Positions 9,036 through 17,587 are shown, counted from the first letter of the stretch. The stretch is DNA of 64,000 bases from Streptomyces sp. NBC_00442 (GCF_036014195.1 NZ_CP107918.1:744001-808000); one strand, 5' to 3'. A program made the numbers and translations. The notes: generated by a model not told the origin, from the sequence alone.

Positions 9036-9052
9036 CATTGCAGTCTGCAATG
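9036..9052. promoter_or_regulatory. Perfect palindrome, probable MarR operator
   Basis: CATTGCA-GTC-TGCAATG, 7-bp arms and a 3-bp centre, lies between the divergent marR gene and the small zinc-ribbon gene, about 60-70 bp from either start. Size and position fit a MarR dimer site. The half-site TTGCA also recurs in the nar upstream repeat at 1037-1054. Confidence 0.65.
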
Positions 9053-9120
9053 TTAGCCTGTGCTCGGATCGACCGGACCTGCGCGGGCGCGACGGGACGG
9101 TCAGCAAGGAGTGAATGACG

Positions 9121-9366
9121 ATGACGGTGGAGCCGATACGCGAAGCCTATTCGTTCGTGTGCCTGCACTGCGGGCACGCCTGGGAAGGTTCGTACGCGAT
9201 ACACCACTCGACGGATGCGAACGGCGTCCCGCGCGCGGACTACTACGTCCGGGGCGTTCGGGTGCCCTCCCCTCTGACCGGGAACATGTGCCGGGTCTGC
9301 CACCGCACCACGATCCGCGTCCTGCGTTCCGGCCGCGTCGCGGCGGCCCGTCCGCCCGTCGGCTGA
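9121..9366 (+). CDS. Small zinc-ribbon-like protein
   Basis: 81 aa. Two cysteine pairs are present, CLHCGHAW near residue 15 and CRVCHRT near residue 62, as in single zinc-ribbon proteins. AAGGAG at 9106-9111 is 9 nt from the ATG at 9121 but only 3 nt from the ATG at 9115, so I take 9121. Short proteins with this layout are common in Streptomyces, but I know no function. It is divergent from marR across the palindrome and may be its target. Confidence 0.7.
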   Translation: MTVEPIREAYSFVCLHCGHAWEGSYAIHHSTDANGVPRADYYVRGVRVPSPLTGNMCRVCHRTTIRVLRSGRVAAARPPVG

Positions 9367-9610
9367 CGGGGCCGCGTCCGCAGGCTCCGCGCTCGACGAA
9401 GCGCGCCGCGCCTTCGGGCACATGAGCGCCCAGACCCCGCTCCCGCGCTCCCCGGCCTCCCTCTCTCCGTCCCTGTTCCTTCTCCCTTCCCGACGGGCAG
9501 CGTCGCCCGTTCTCTCTCCCCCCCCCCGCCGCCCCGGGCCCGCGGGCACCCAGCCGTGCCCGGGTCGGTGGACCCCGCCCTGTTGCCCTGCCCTCGTACG
9601 GAGCCCCGCC
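9367..9610 (+). other. Pyrimidine-rich leader upstream of the ClC gene
   Basis: No gene recognised. The plus strand from about 9424 to 9530 is strongly C/T-biased and contains a run of ten C at 9518-9527. The ClC frame is open through it, but the predicted peptide is Pro/Ser-rich and unlike ClC N-termini, so I treat it as untranslated. Confidence 0.5.
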
Positions 9611-11518
9611 ATGCCCTTCTCCAGTGCCGCCCATCCTCATCCACCCGCACGCCACGGCGTGAAGGTCCCGCACCTGGGGGACTTCCACGTCCCGCCGCGC
9701 GTCGTGGCCATCACCGCGCTCGCCCTTCCGATCGGCGCAGCCGCGGCGCTGGTCGCCGTCGCCCTCCTCAAGCTGATCGCGCTCGTCACCAACCTCTGCT
9801 TCTACGGCCGGTTCGCCTTCTCGACGACGGCGCCGCACGGCACCCCGCACCGCTGGCTCCTGGTGGTCATGCCCATCGTCGGCGGCCTGGTCATCGGCCT
9901 GATGGCGCGGTACGGATCGGAGAAGATCCGCGGCCACGGCATGCCCGAGGCCATCGAGTCAATCCTGATCGGCGGCAGCCGCGTACAGCCCCGCGTGGCC
10001 GTGCTCAAGCCCCTGTCGGCGGCGATATCCATCGGTACCGGCGGCCCGTTCGGCGCCGAGGGGCCCATCATCATGACCGGCGGCGCGGTCGGCTCGATCA
10101 TCTCCCAGCACCTGCGCGTCACCACCGACGAACGCAAGGCGCTGCTCGTCGCGGGGTCCGCGGCCGGCATGGCGGCGACGTTCAACGCGCCGCTCGCCGC
10201 CATCCTGCTCGCCGTCGAACTGCTGCTCTTCGAGTGGCGGCCGCGCTCCTACCTGCCCGTCGCCGCCGCCGCCGCGACCGCCACGCTGGTACGCGGCCCG
10301 CTGCTCGGTACCGCGCCCCTGTTCGGCGGCTCCCACGTCCCCGCACATCTGTCCCCGTCCGCGTACGGGCTGTGCGTCGTCGCGGGCCTCGCCGCGGGAC
10401 TGCTCGCCCTCGGCTCGACCTGGCTCGTCTACTTCTCCGAGGACCTCTTCGCCAAGCTGCCCTTCCACTGGATGTGGTGGCCGGCCATCGGCGGTGCGAT
10501 CATCGGCGTCGGCGGCCTCTTCGAGCCCCGCGCCCTCGGCGTCGGCTACGACGTCATCGACCAGCTCCTGACCGGGCGCGCCACGACGGGCCTGATCATC
10601 GGCATCCTCGTCGTGAAGACCCTCATCTGGGGCCTGTCGCTCGGCTCCGGCACCTCGGGCGGCGTCCTCGCGCCCATGTTCATGATCGGCGGAGCGCTCG
10701 GCGCCGCCGAAGGGCTCGTCTTCCCGGGGGTCAGTCCCGGCTTCTGGGCACTGGTCTCGCTCGCGGGCGTGCTGGGCGGTGTCATGCGTTCACCGCTCAC
10801 CGGCATCGTCTTCTGCCTCGAACTGACCCATGAGATGAACGCCCTCATCCCCATGGTCATCACCGCCTCGGCCGCGTACCTCCTGTCGGTCATCGTGCTC
10901 AAGCGCTCGGTGCTCACCGAGAAGCTCGCGCGGCGGGGCATGCACCTGACCCGCGAGTACTCCGTCGACCCGCTGGAGGTCCATCTCGTACGGCAGTTGG
11001 AGACTCCGCTGCGTCTGACCCTGGAGGCCGGGCGGACGGTGGGCGAGGCCGCCCGGACGCTGCACGGCGCCTACGAGGCGGGCGACCCCGACGGGCTTCT
11101 GGCGCAGCGCCTCTACCCCGTGCTCGACGGAGACACCCTCGCCGGTGTCGTCACCCGCCATCAGCTGGTCCACGGCGCCGACGACGACGGCACCCTCCTG
11201 GCCGACGTCGCACGCCCGGCCGTGACCGCGTTCGAGGACGAGACGCTGCGCACCCTGGCCAACCGCATGGCCGAGCACGACATCACCCGGATCCTCATCG
11301 TCGGCCGCGGTGAACACCCGCGCCTGGAGGGTCTGGTGAGTCTGCGTCAGCTCCTGCACGCACGCCGGGTCGACCTGCACGAGGAGCAGCACCGCCAGCG
11401 CCATCTGACGCTGCGGCCCCGCCGCGGCCGCTCCCTCGTCGTGGCGTCGGGCGCCGGGAGCGAGCCGCGGCCGGCCGACGAGGAGCCGACACCGCTCCCC
11501 GCCCGGCACGCCGGCTGA
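9611..11518 (+). CDS. ClC-family chloride channel/transporter with CBS domains
   Basis: 635 aa. ATG 9611 is preceded by GGAG at 7 nt; an open frame continues upstream to 9422 but looks non-coding. Residues about 30-460 are the ClC membrane domain; the selectivity motif GPFGAEGP contains E150, matching the gating glutamate of GREGP, and GSGTSGGVLAP is the GxFxP-like region. The cytosolic part (about 470-610) holds two CBS-like halves ending in ILIVGRGEHPRLEGLVSLRQLL, which usually sense nucleotides or ionic strength. The protein conducts Cl- or exchanges Cl-/H+ across the cytoplasmic membrane; the retained glutamate allows exchange. The last 45 residues are charged and disordered. Confidence 0.9.
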   Translation: MPFSSAAHPHPPARHGVKVPHLGDFHVPPRVVAITALALPIGAAAALVAVALLKLIALVTNLCFYGRFAFSTTAPHGTPHRWLLVVMPIVGGLVIGLMARYGSEKIRGHGMPEAIESILIGGSRVQPRVAVLKPLSAAISIGTGGPFGAEGPIIMTGGAVGSIISQHLRVTTDERKALLVAGSAAGMAATFNAPLAAILLAVELLLFEWRPRSYLPVAAAAATATLVRGPLLGTAPLFGGSHVPAHLSPSAYGLCVVAGLAAGLLALGSTWLVYFSEDLFAKLPFHWMWWPAIGGAIIGVGGLFEPRALGVGYDVIDQLLTGRATTGLIIGILVVKTLIWGLSLGSGTSGGVLAPMFMIGGALGAAEGLVFPGVSPGFWALVSLAGVLGGVMRSPLTGIVFCLELTHEMNALIPMVITASAAYLLSVIVLKRSVLTEKLARRGMHLTREYSVDPLEVHLVRQLETPLRLTLEAGRTVGEAARTLHGAYEAGDPDGLLAQRLYPVLDGDTLAGVVTRHQLVHGADDDGTLLADVARPAVTAFEDETLRTLANRMAEHDITRILIVGRGEHPRLEGLVSLRQLLHARRVDLHEEQHRQRHLTLRPRRGRSLVVASGAGSEPRPADEEPTPLPARHAG

Positions 11519-11545
11519 CGGTTCTCGCCCGCGCCGGCCGAGGCG

Positions 11546-11562
11546 GCCCGGCCGTGCCGGGC
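11546..11562. terminator. Bidirectional hairpin between convergent genes
   Basis: GCCCGGC-CGT-GCCGGGC, 7-bp perfect stem and 3-nt loop, lies between the ClC stop (11518) and the stop of the minus-strand DCC gene (11563). No U-tract, as usual for Streptomyces terminators. Confidence 0.55.
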
Positions 11563-11988
11563 TCAGTACCCGGTCGGCGAGGGCGCGGGCCCGGCGGCCG
11601 GCCGCCGCTCCGTGGGGAGCGCGCAGGCCGGCGTGCCTCCCGGCATCCGATCGCGGTTGCCTGCGACGAGCCGGTAGAGCCCGTGGGCGATCCACCGCAC
11701 GGGAGGCAGCGTGAGCAGCGCCCCCAGGACGCCCCACCCGCCACCCGTACTCAGCAGCAGCTTGGCCACGGCCTGCGCCCCGCCGTACACCGTCGCGGCG
11801 GGGGTGACCCACACCACCTCGTGCTCGGCCCGCTGCTGGGTGACCCCCAGAGCCTCCAGATCGGCGAATTGCCACGGGACGCTCTCGCAGCGGGGCCGCA
11901 GACGCCGCTCGGCGAAGCTCACACAGGTGCCGCGGAAGGCGCAGTCACCGTCGTAGACGAGGACCGGTCGAGTGCGTCGCGTACGCAT
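11563..11988 (-). CDS. DCC-family (DUF393) thiol-disulfide oxidoreductase-like protein, second motif Cys replaced
   Basis: 141 aa from ATG 11988. The N-terminus [20 protein letters not shown] is the DxDC(xx)C motif of the DUF393/DCC family, and the rest ([39 protein letters not shown]) matches the family along its length. In usual members the motif reads DGDCxxC; here the position of the second Cys is Arg, with another Cys three residues later. Redox activity may be lost or shifted to that Cys. A more upstream ATG (12027) would overlap the regulatory element of the divergent tsaD-like gene, so I prefer 11988. Confidence 0.75.
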   Translation of the reverse strand: MRTRRTRPVLVYDGDCAFRGTCVSFAERRLRPRCESVPWQFADLEALGVTQQRAEHEVVWVTPAATVYGGAQAVAKLLLSTGGGWGVLGALLTLPPVRWIAHGLYRLVAGNRDRMPGGTPACALPTERRPAAGPAPSPTGY

Positions 11989-12047
11989 GCCGCCATTCTG
12001 CCGCGCCCCGGCGCGGCCCGTCGGCACCGAACGGCCGTCTATCCTTG

Positions 12048-12064
12048 TTGCGCAAGGTTCGCAA
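12048..12064. promoter_or_regulatory. Inverted repeat TTGCG-N7-CGCAA between divergent genes
   Basis: TTGCGCAAGGTTCGCAA has the arrangement TTGC-N9-GCAA. It lies 31 nt before the GTG of the tsaD-like gene and 59 nt from the ATG of the DCC gene. The layout resembles the Streptomyces Nur (nickel-responsive Fur-family) box as I remember it (tTGCaa-N5-ttGCAA); assignment to Nur is inference. Confidence 0.5.
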
Positions 12065-12095
12065 TAGCAAGAAAGATGCAGAAGAGGTGTTCGGG

Positions 12096-13157
12096 GTGGG
12101 CGGTCCGGTGGTGCTCGGGATCGAGTCGTCGTGCGACGAGACCGGCGCGGGTCTGGTGCGGGGCGGGCGGCTGCTGGGCCACGCGGTGGCGTCGAGCATG
12201 GATGAGCACGCCCGGTACGGCGGCGTCGTGCCCGAGATCGCCGCCCGCGCCCATGTGCACTCCTTCACCCCGGTCGTCCACCGGGCGCTCGACGAGGCCG
12301 GGCTGCGGATGGCCGACATCGACGCGGTCGCCGTGACCACCGGGCCCGGCCTGTCCGGCGCCCTCCAGGTGGGTCTCGCGGGCGCGAAGGGCCTGGCGTA
12401 CGCCCTGGACGTGCCGCTGTTCGGGGTCCACCACCTGGCGGGGCACGTCGCCGCCGACACTCTGGAGCACGGCCCGCTGCCCGACCCGTGCGTGGTGCTC
12501 ATCGTGTCCGGCGGCCACACCTCGCTGCTGCTCGTACGGGACCTGGCACGCGATCCGATCACGCACCTCGGCGACACCCTGGACGACGCGGCGGGCGAAT
12601 GCTTCGACAAGGTGGCACGCGTCTTCGGGCTGCCCTACCCCGGCGGCCCCGCCATCGACCGCGCGGCCCGGACCGGCGACGCGAACGCCGTCGCATTCCC
12701 GCGTCCGCTGACCGGGCCGCGCGACGACCCGTACGCCTTCTCCTTCTCGGGGCTCAAGACGGCCGCCGCCCGCTGGGCCGAGCGGCACGCGGGCCTGCCG
12801 CTCGCCGTCGCCGACGGCTCGGCCGCGCTCCAGGAGGCCATCGCGGACGTCCTCACCCGCAAGGCGGTGGCGGCCTGCCGTGCGCACGGGGTCGCCACGC
12901 TGGTCGTGGTGGGCGGGGTCGCCGCGAACTCGCGGGTGCGCTCGCTCGCCGAGCAGCGCTGCGCGGCGGCCGGGATCACGCTGCGGGTGCCGCCCCTGAA
13001 GCTGTGCACCGACAACGGCGCGATGATCGCCGCCGTGGGCGACCTGCTGATCCGCGCGGGCGCCGAACCGGCTCCGCTCGACGTCTCCGTCGACCCGTCG
13101 GCCCCGCTGGAGTACGCCGCGCTGCACCCGCGCGCCCGTGCCGTGCGCGCCGCGTAG
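12096..13157 (+). CDS. TsaD/Kae1 paralogue, tRNA threonylcarbamoyltransferase-like
   Basis: 353 aa. The ASKHA-type fold is clear: [14 protein letters not shown] at the N-terminus, the metal-binding HxxxH in [11 protein letters not shown], the phosphate loop [10 protein letters not shown], and CTDNGAMIA whose Asp is the third metal ligand. TsaD attaches threonylcarbamoyl from TC-AMP to A37 of ANN-decoding tRNAs together with TsaB and TsaE. None of tsaB, tsaE or rimI is nearby, whereas the main Streptomyces tsaD lies with them, so this is probably a second copy. GTG 12096 has GAGG 7 nt upstream and yields the usual short N-terminus. All key residues are intact. The upstream inverted repeat suggests conditional expression. 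Confidence 0.8.
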   Translation: MGGPVVLGIESSCDETGAGLVRGGRLLGHAVASSMDEHARYGGVVPEIAARAHVHSFTPVVHRALDEAGLRMADIDAVAVTTGPGLSGALQVGLAGAKGLAYALDVPLFGVHHLAGHVAADTLEHGPLPDPCVVLIVSGGHTSLLLVRDLARDPITHLGDTLDDAAGECFDKVARVFGLPYPGGPAIDRAARTGDANAVAFPRPLTGPRDDPYAFSFSGLKTAAARWAERHAGLPLAVADGSAALQEAIADVLTRKAVAACRAHGVATLVVVGGVAANSRVRSLAEQRCAAAGITLRVPPLKLCTDNGAMIAAVGDLLIRAGAEPAPLDVSVDPSAPLEYAALHPRARAVRAA

Positions 13158-13183
13158 CCCCGCATCCGTACGGGGCCACGCCT

Positions 13184-13218
13184 GCCGGCTCCACCCGCGT
13201 CGGCGGGTCCGAGCCGGC
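13184..13218. terminator. Extended hairpin between convergent genes
   Basis: Outer stem GCCGGCTC (13184-13191) with GAGCCGGC (13211-13218), inner stem ACCCGC (13193-13198) with GCGGGT (13203-13208), loop GTCG. It sits between the tsaD-like stop (13157) and the MBL gene stop (13230). A weaker GCCCCG/CGGGGC hairpin lies at 13157-13176. Confidence 0.75.
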
Positions 13219-13229
13219 TCAGCCCCGCG

Positions 13230-14426
13230 TCACCGTTCGCCCGCGAGGTCGAGCTCGCCCAGCGGCTCCACCGCGACGGCCGGAGCCCCCGCCGTGCGCC
13301 AGGGATGGTCGAGCGGCGCGGACAGCGGCTGCCACCAGGGCGTCGTGGGCAGCTCGCCCGCGGGCTCGAAGGGTTCGCCGGGGCGGGGGAAGGCCGCCGC
13401 CTGTTCCGCCCTCTCCGCGGCGTCCTTCGTCCACTCGGCGGGCTCGGCCCAGGCGTGCGGGGCCAGATTGAACGTGCCCCAGTGGATCGGCATCGTCACG
13501 CCGCGCGGAGCGCCGCCCTGCAGGTCGAGGTGGGTCTGCATGCCCTCGGCCGGAGTCATGTGGATGTCGGGCCAGAACTCGCTGTAGGCCCCGATCTGGA
13601 TCATGGTCGCGTCGAACGGTCCGTGCTGCGCGCCGATGTCCTTGAAGCCGTCGAAGTAGCCCGTATCGCCGCTGTGGTAGATCCGGTGGTCGGGCCCGGC
13701 CACCACCCACGAGGCCCACAGGGTGTGCTGCTGGTTGCGCAGACCGCGACCGCAGAAGTGGCGGGCCGGCGTCGCGGTGAGCGTGATCCCCGCGACCTCG
13801 GCCGACTCGTTCCAGTCCAGCTCGTGGATCCGGTCCGGGCCGATACCCCAGTGCTCCAGGTGCGCGCCGACGCCGAGCGGCACCGCGAACACCGTGCCCG
13901 TCCCGGCGAGCGCGCGGATCGTCGGCAGGTCGAGGTGGTCGTAGTGGTCGTGGGAGATCACGACGACGTCGACCGGGCCGAGCGCGGCGAGCGGCAGCGG
14001 GACGGGGTGCAGCCGCTTGGGTCCCGCGAACGCGAACGGGGAGCAGCGCTCACCCCACACCGGGTCGAACAGCACCCGCCGGCCGTCGATCTCGGCGAGC
14101 ACGCTCGAATGCCCCATCCAGGTGAGGCGCAGCCCGGTGGCCGGCGGCACGGCGATGTCGGCGAGGGTGGTCGGGTGGACCGGAATGGTTCCGGTGGGTG
14201 CGCGCCGGGCGCGTTGCTCCTTGGCGAGGAACTGCTTGGCGAACTCCACGGTGGAGCCCGAGGGCCGGGTGCGCGCGCCCTCGGGGTTCTGGAACACGCC
14301 GTCCGCGAAGTTGGGCGAGCGGCGGATCCGGGCCCAGCGCTCGCCCTTCGAGTCCGCGCCGAACGCGTCGGACCGCAGCTCGCGGAGTCTGGAACGGAGC
14401 GGATGCAGAGAACCAGCGCCGGTCAC
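13230..14426 (-). CDS. MBL-fold metallo-hydrolase (NAPE-PLD/UlaG type)
   Basis: 398 aa. GTG 14426 is preceded by AGGAGGT, deciding the start over the in-frame ATG at 14456. The metallo-beta-lactamase motif SHDHYDHLD (HxHxDH), GHSSVLAEIDGRRVLFDPVW before it, and later HFCGRG, HSGDTGYF and MPIHWGTFNL provide the zinc ligands in the order expected. Overall layout resembles bacterial N-acyl-phosphatidylethanolamine phospholipase D-like or UlaG-like hydrolases; the substrate is unknown. The first 80 residues (RSDAFGADSKGERWARIRRS) are typical of this actinobacterial subgroup. It is divergently placed from nothing: the minus-strand PPOX gene lies just upstream. Confidence 0.85.
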   Translation of the reverse strand: MTGAGSLHPLRSRLRELRSDAFGADSKGERWARIRRSPNFADGVFQNPEGARTRPSGSTVEFAKQFLAKEQRARRAPTGTIPVHPTTLADIAVPPATGLRLTWMGHSSVLAEIDGRRVLFDPVWGERCSPFAFAGPKRLHPVPLPLAALGPVDVVVISHDHYDHLDLPTIRALAGTGTVFAVPLGVGAHLEHWGIGPDRIHELDWNESAEVAGITLTATPARHFCGRGLRNQQHTLWASWVVAGPDHRIYHSGDTGYFDGFKDIGAQHGPFDATMIQIGAYSEFWPDIHMTPAEGMQTHLDLQGGAPRGVTMPIHWGTFNLAPHAWAEPAEWTKDAAERAEQAAAFPRPGEPFEPAGELPTTPWWQPLSAPLDHPWRTAGAPAVAVEPLGELDLAGER

Positions 14427-14551
14427 GGCACCTCCTGGGATTCGGGTTGTTTTCATTATGTGCGCCCCCTCGTCCGCCCTCACGCCCGCCGTCGCGCGCG
14501 CACGCCGGGCGCTCGCGCGCCGGGGCGGTGGGCGCCGTCGGCCGGGCACGG

Positions 14552-15001
14552 TCAGGCTCCGCCCCGACGAGCCTGACCGTACGCCCGCTCCACATGCAGC
14601 CGCAGCACGAGACGCCGGTCGCGGACCATGGCGGCGCGGAACTCGTCCCAGTCGGGGTGCTCCCCCTGCGCGTCCCGGTAGAGGGCGACGAGTTCCTCGA
14701 CCGTCGCGTCCTCGGGGTCCTCGGCGACGGGGGTGAGGTCGGCCGTCCCCTCCGCGACCGTCCATGCCCAGCGGTCGTCGCTGGTCACGTGGTAGCTCGC
14801 CCGGGGATCGCGCCGCAGGTTCCGGGTCTTGGCCCGGTCGTCGGTGAGCGAGACCTTGATGACGCCGTCCGCCGGGTAGAAGACGTGGTTGACGTTGGAG
14901 AGCTGGGGCCGCCCGTCCCGCTTCAGGGTGACCAGTACGCCACCGCCGTGCTCGGCGACCAGGGCGAGCAGCGCTTCCTGAGGTGCCTCGAATGCCGTCA
15001 T
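14552..15001 (-). CDS. PPOX-class F420/FMN-dependent oxidoreductase
   Basis: 149 aa split-barrel protein: GGVLVTLKRDGRPQLSNVNHVFYP near the N-terminus (strand, turn, strand; written as GGVLVTLKRDGRPQ and LSNVNHVFYP), VSLTDDRAKTRNLRRDPRAS and the AEGTADL strand are typical of actinobacterial F420-dependent PPOX-class enzymes. They reduce small molecules with F420H2 or simply bind flavin; the natural substrate is not inferable. ATG 15001 overlaps no other gene. C-terminal RRLVLRLHVERAYGQ is a common ending of this family. Confidence 0.85.
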   Translation of the reverse strand: MTAFEAPQEALLALVAEHGGGVLVTLKRDGRPQLSNVNHVFYPADGVIKVSLTDDRAKTRNLRRDPRASYHVTSDDRWAWTVAEGTADLTPVAEDPEDATVEELVALYRDAQGEHPDWDEFRAAMVRDRRLVLRLHVERAYGQARRGGA

Positions 15002-15071
15002 GGCTGGGGAACGCGGATCCGGGCGGCCGGATTCCCGGGACCGCCCCCGCGCCGCCTGCCATGATGCGGGG

Positions 15072-15671
15072 ATGATCACTCCGATACCCCCCGTGGTGCC
15101 CGCCGGGCGGATGGCGCGGCATCCCCAGCCCACCTTCGTCCTGCCCGGCGGCCGCGAGCTGCGCCCCTGGCGCGAGTCGGACGCGCCCGTCCTGGTGGCT
15201 TCGTGCCTGGACCCCGCGATCGTGCGGTGGAACCGGGTCGAACCGCTGTCGCCGGACACCGCGCGCAAGAAGATCGCCCGCTGGGGGCGGCGCTGGTCCG
15301 AGGAGGCCGGGGCGATCTGGGCGATCTCTCGGCGCGCGGACGACCGGGCTGTCGGCCTGCTGGGGATCGGGGACCTCGATCTGCACGGCGGCAGCGGGGA
15401 ACTCCTGTACTGGCTGCTCCCCTCGGGCCGCGGCGCGGGCGCCGCTCTCGACGCCACCGTGCGGGTCGGCCGGTGGGCGCTCGACGAACTCGGGCTGCAC
15501 CGCCTGCGCATCACGCACTCCGTGCGCAACCCCGCCTCGTGCCGGGTGGCGCGGCGGGCGGGGTTCGCTCTCGAAGGCACGATGCGCGGCGCGCTGCTGC
15601 ACGCCGACGGCTGGCACGACGAGCACCTGCACGCCCGGGTGGCGGGCGATCCCTGGCCGCACGAGGCCTGA
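15072..15671 (+). CDS. GNAT-family N-acetyltransferase (RimJ/RimL type)
   Basis: 199 aa. ELRPWRESDAPVLVASC begins the domain; the acetyl-CoA site is SGRGAGAALDATVRVGRWALDELG (residues about 117-140, matching the RxxGxG/A loop), followed by the diagnostic RLRITHSVRNPASCRVARRAGF and EGTMRGALL, as in RimJ/RimL-like enzymes. It would acetylate an amine, perhaps a protein N-terminus or a small molecule. ATG 15072 has only a weak GCGGGG upstream. It diverges from the PPOX gene with a 70-bp spacer. Confidence 0.85.
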   Translation: MITPIPPVVPAGRMARHPQPTFVLPGGRELRPWRESDAPVLVASCLDPAIVRWNRVEPLSPDTARKKIARWGRRWSEEAGAIWAISRRADDRAVGLLGIGDLDLHGGSGELLYWLLPSGRGAGAALDATVRVGRWALDELGLHRLRITHSVRNPASCRVARRAGFALEGTMRGALLHADGWHDEHLHARVAGDPWPHEA

Positions 15672-15760
15672 CCCGGCCCGATCCGCGCCCGGCCCGCGCC
15701 GATTACGCCCACAGCAAGCAACCGTTGCCCGCCTCCCGCTCCGCGGCCAGAGTGGCCGGC

Positions 15761-16750
15761 ATGAGACTGCTGATGCTGGGTGGAACGGAATTCGTCGGCC
15801 GGGCCGTGACGGAGGCCGCGCTCGCCCGCGGGCACGAGGTGACGGTCTTTCACCGGGGCCGGCACGAGCCGCCCGCCGGGGTGGCTTCGCTGCACGGCGA
15901 CCGCACCGCCGCCGAGGGGCTCGCGGCGCTCCGGGACGGCGAGTGGGACGTCGTCGTCGACACCTGGTCCGGCGCCCCGGTCGCGGTACGCGACGCCGCC
16001 CGCCTGCTCGCCGGACGGGTCGAGCGGTACGTGTACGTGTCGAGCCGCTCGGTGTATCCCCATCCCACGCCGCCCCGCGCCGACGAGGGGGCACCGGTCG
16101 TGGACGGCTCCCCCGACGAGACGGGCGAGGTGCCCTATGCGCAGGCCAAGCGCGGCGGCGAACTGGCCGCGGTCCGTGAATTCGGCGCGGACCGGGCGCT
16201 GTTGGTGCGTGCGGGACTGATCCTCGGCCCGTGGGAGAACATCGGCCGCCTGCCGTGGTGGCTGACCCGGGCGGCACGCGGCGGCGACATGCTCGCCCCC
16301 GGACCGCGCGACCTGGGCGTGCAGTACATCGACTGCCGCGACCTCGCCGAGTGGATCCTGGCCGCGGCGCGGGCCGGCCTGGGGGGCGCGTACAACCTCG
16401 TCGCCCCGCCCGGCCACGCCACGATGGGCTCGCTCCTCGATGCCTGCGTGCGGGTCACCGGCGGGCGGGCCGTACTGCGCTGGACCGGCCCCGAGGCGAT
16501 CCTCGCCGCCGGAATCGAGCCGTGGCAGCACCTGCCGGTGTGGATTCCGCCGGGCGAGCTGTACGACACGATGCACCGCACGGTGCCCACGAAGGCGCTG
16601 GCCACCGGGCTGCGCTGCCGCTCCGTCGAGGAGACGGTCGCCGACACATGGGCCTGGCTCCGGTCGGTCGGCGGGACGGCGCCCCAGCGCCCGGACCGCC
16701 CCCGCGTGGGCCTCGACCCGCAGACCGAGGCGGCGGTACTCGCCCGCTGA
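15761..16750 (+). CDS. NAD-dependent epimerase/reductase (SDR)
   Basis: 329 aa. MRLLMLGGTEFVGRAVTEAA is a Rossmann nucleotide-binding start (GGTxFVG), YVYVSSRSVY and the YAQAK motif (Tyr and Lys of the SDR catalytic pair) follow, then QYIDCRDLAEWIL and AYNLVAPPG. These fit an extended SDR of the NAD-dependent epimerase/dehydratase class, close to bacterial isoflavone-reductase-like/RmlD-like proteins with the GGTxFVG start. Substrate unknown. It is co-directional with the GNAT gene 89 bp upstream, so they could be co-transcribed. Confidence 0.85.
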   Translation: MRLLMLGGTEFVGRAVTEAALARGHEVTVFHRGRHEPPAGVASLHGDRTAAEGLAALRDGEWDVVVDTWSGAPVAVRDAARLLAGRVERYVYVSSRSVYPHPTPPRADEGAPVVDGSPDETGEVPYAQAKRGGELAAVREFGADRALLVRAGLILGPWENIGRLPWWLTRAARGGDMLAPGPRDLGVQYIDCRDLAEWILAAARAGLGGAYNLVAPPGHATMGSLLDACVRVTGGRAVLRWTGPEAILAAGIEPWQHLPVWIPPGELYDTMHRTVPTKALATGLRCRSVEETVADTWAWLRSVGGTAPQRPDRPRVGLDPQTEAAVLAR

Positions 16751-16771
16751 TCACCCGACTCGCCCGCTGCG

Positions 16772-16795
16772 GCGTCCCGTTCAGCGACGGGACGC
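16772..16795. terminator. Bidirectional terminator hairpin
   Basis: GCGTCCCGT (16772-16780), loop TCAGCG, ACGGGACGC (16787-16795): a 9-bp perfect stem exactly filling the gap between the epimerase (ends 16750) and the minus-strand SGNH gene (ends 16796). Confidence 0.8.
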
Positions 16796-17587
16796 TCAGA
16801 GCGGCAGCAGGTCGGGACGCTTGGCGGAGACGGCGTCGCCCGACGACTCCCCGCGCAGCCGTCGCCCGATCCACGGCACCAGGTATTCGCGCGCCCAGTG
16901 GATGTCGTCGCGCCGCACCTCGAGGGTGCCCCGCGGCGGGAGCGGCGGCCACGGCTGGTCCGGGTCGGCCGGCACGTCGAGCCCGAGCACCTGGGCGGCG
17001 CGCAGCGCGACCCGGGTGTGCCCCTCGGCGGACAGGTGCAGCCGGTCGCCGTCCCAGGCCCGCCGGTCCTGGACGGACTTGAGCGACCACAGGTCGAGCA
17101 CCGGGCAGTCGTAGCGGTCGGCGATGGCCCGCACGTGCCCGTTGTACGTCGCGATCTTGCCCCGCAGATGGCGCAGGAGCGTGACGCCGCGGGTGTCGAA
17201 GCCCGTGGTCACCATGACGGCGCCGACGGCGGGCTTCAGGTCGGCCAGCGCCCGCTCGAAGCGTTCGGCCACCTCGTCGGGGTCGGTGCCGGGACGGATG
17301 ATGTCGTTGCCGCCGGCGCAGAAGCTCACCAGGTCGGGGGCGAGTTCCTTGGCCCTGGGGATCTGGTCCTCGACGATCTGGTCGAGGAGCTTGCCCCGCA
17401 CCGCGAGGTTGGCGTAGCGGAAGGAGCCCTCCGGCCGCTGGTCGGCGAGGAGTACGGCGAACCGGTCCGCCCAGCCGACGAACGTCCCGTCGGGGCCGGG
17501 GTCGCCGACGCCTTCCGTGAAGCTGTCGCCGATCGCCGTGTACGACCCGAACGTGCCGTTGCTGAATGATCTCGAATCGTCTGCCAC
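16796..17587 (-). CDS. SGNH/GDSL hydrolase
   Basis: 263 aa. Block I is AIGDSFTEG with nucleophile S22, block II around NLAVRGK (Gly), block III GGNDI (Asn) and block V DRLHLSAEGH (Asp and His). No signal peptide, so a cytoplasmic ester hydrolase/acylhydrolase. Substrate unknown. ATG 17587 has GGAGGATGAGCC region upstream (on the minus strand), giving a good SD. It is convergent with the epimerase through the 16772 hairpin. Confidence 0.9.
   Translation of the reverse strand: MADDSRSFSNGTFGSYTAIGDSFTEGVGDPGPDGTFVGWADRFAVLLADQRPEGSFRYANLAVRGKLLDQIVEDQIPRAKELAPDLVSFCAGGNDIIRPGTDPDEVAERFERALADLKPAVGAVMVTTGFDTRGVTLLRHLRGKIATYNGHVRAIADRYDCPVLDLWSLKSVQDRRAWDGDRLHLSAEGHTRVALRAAQVLGLDVPADPDQPWPPLPPRGTLEVRRDDIHWAREYLVPWIGRRLRGESSGDAVSAKRPDLLPL

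Noticed and set aside
14427..16277. Long minus-strand open frame upstream of the MBL gene
   Set aside because: Arises from high GC; real genes (PPOX, GNAT, epimerase) occupy this stretch on other frames with good motifs.
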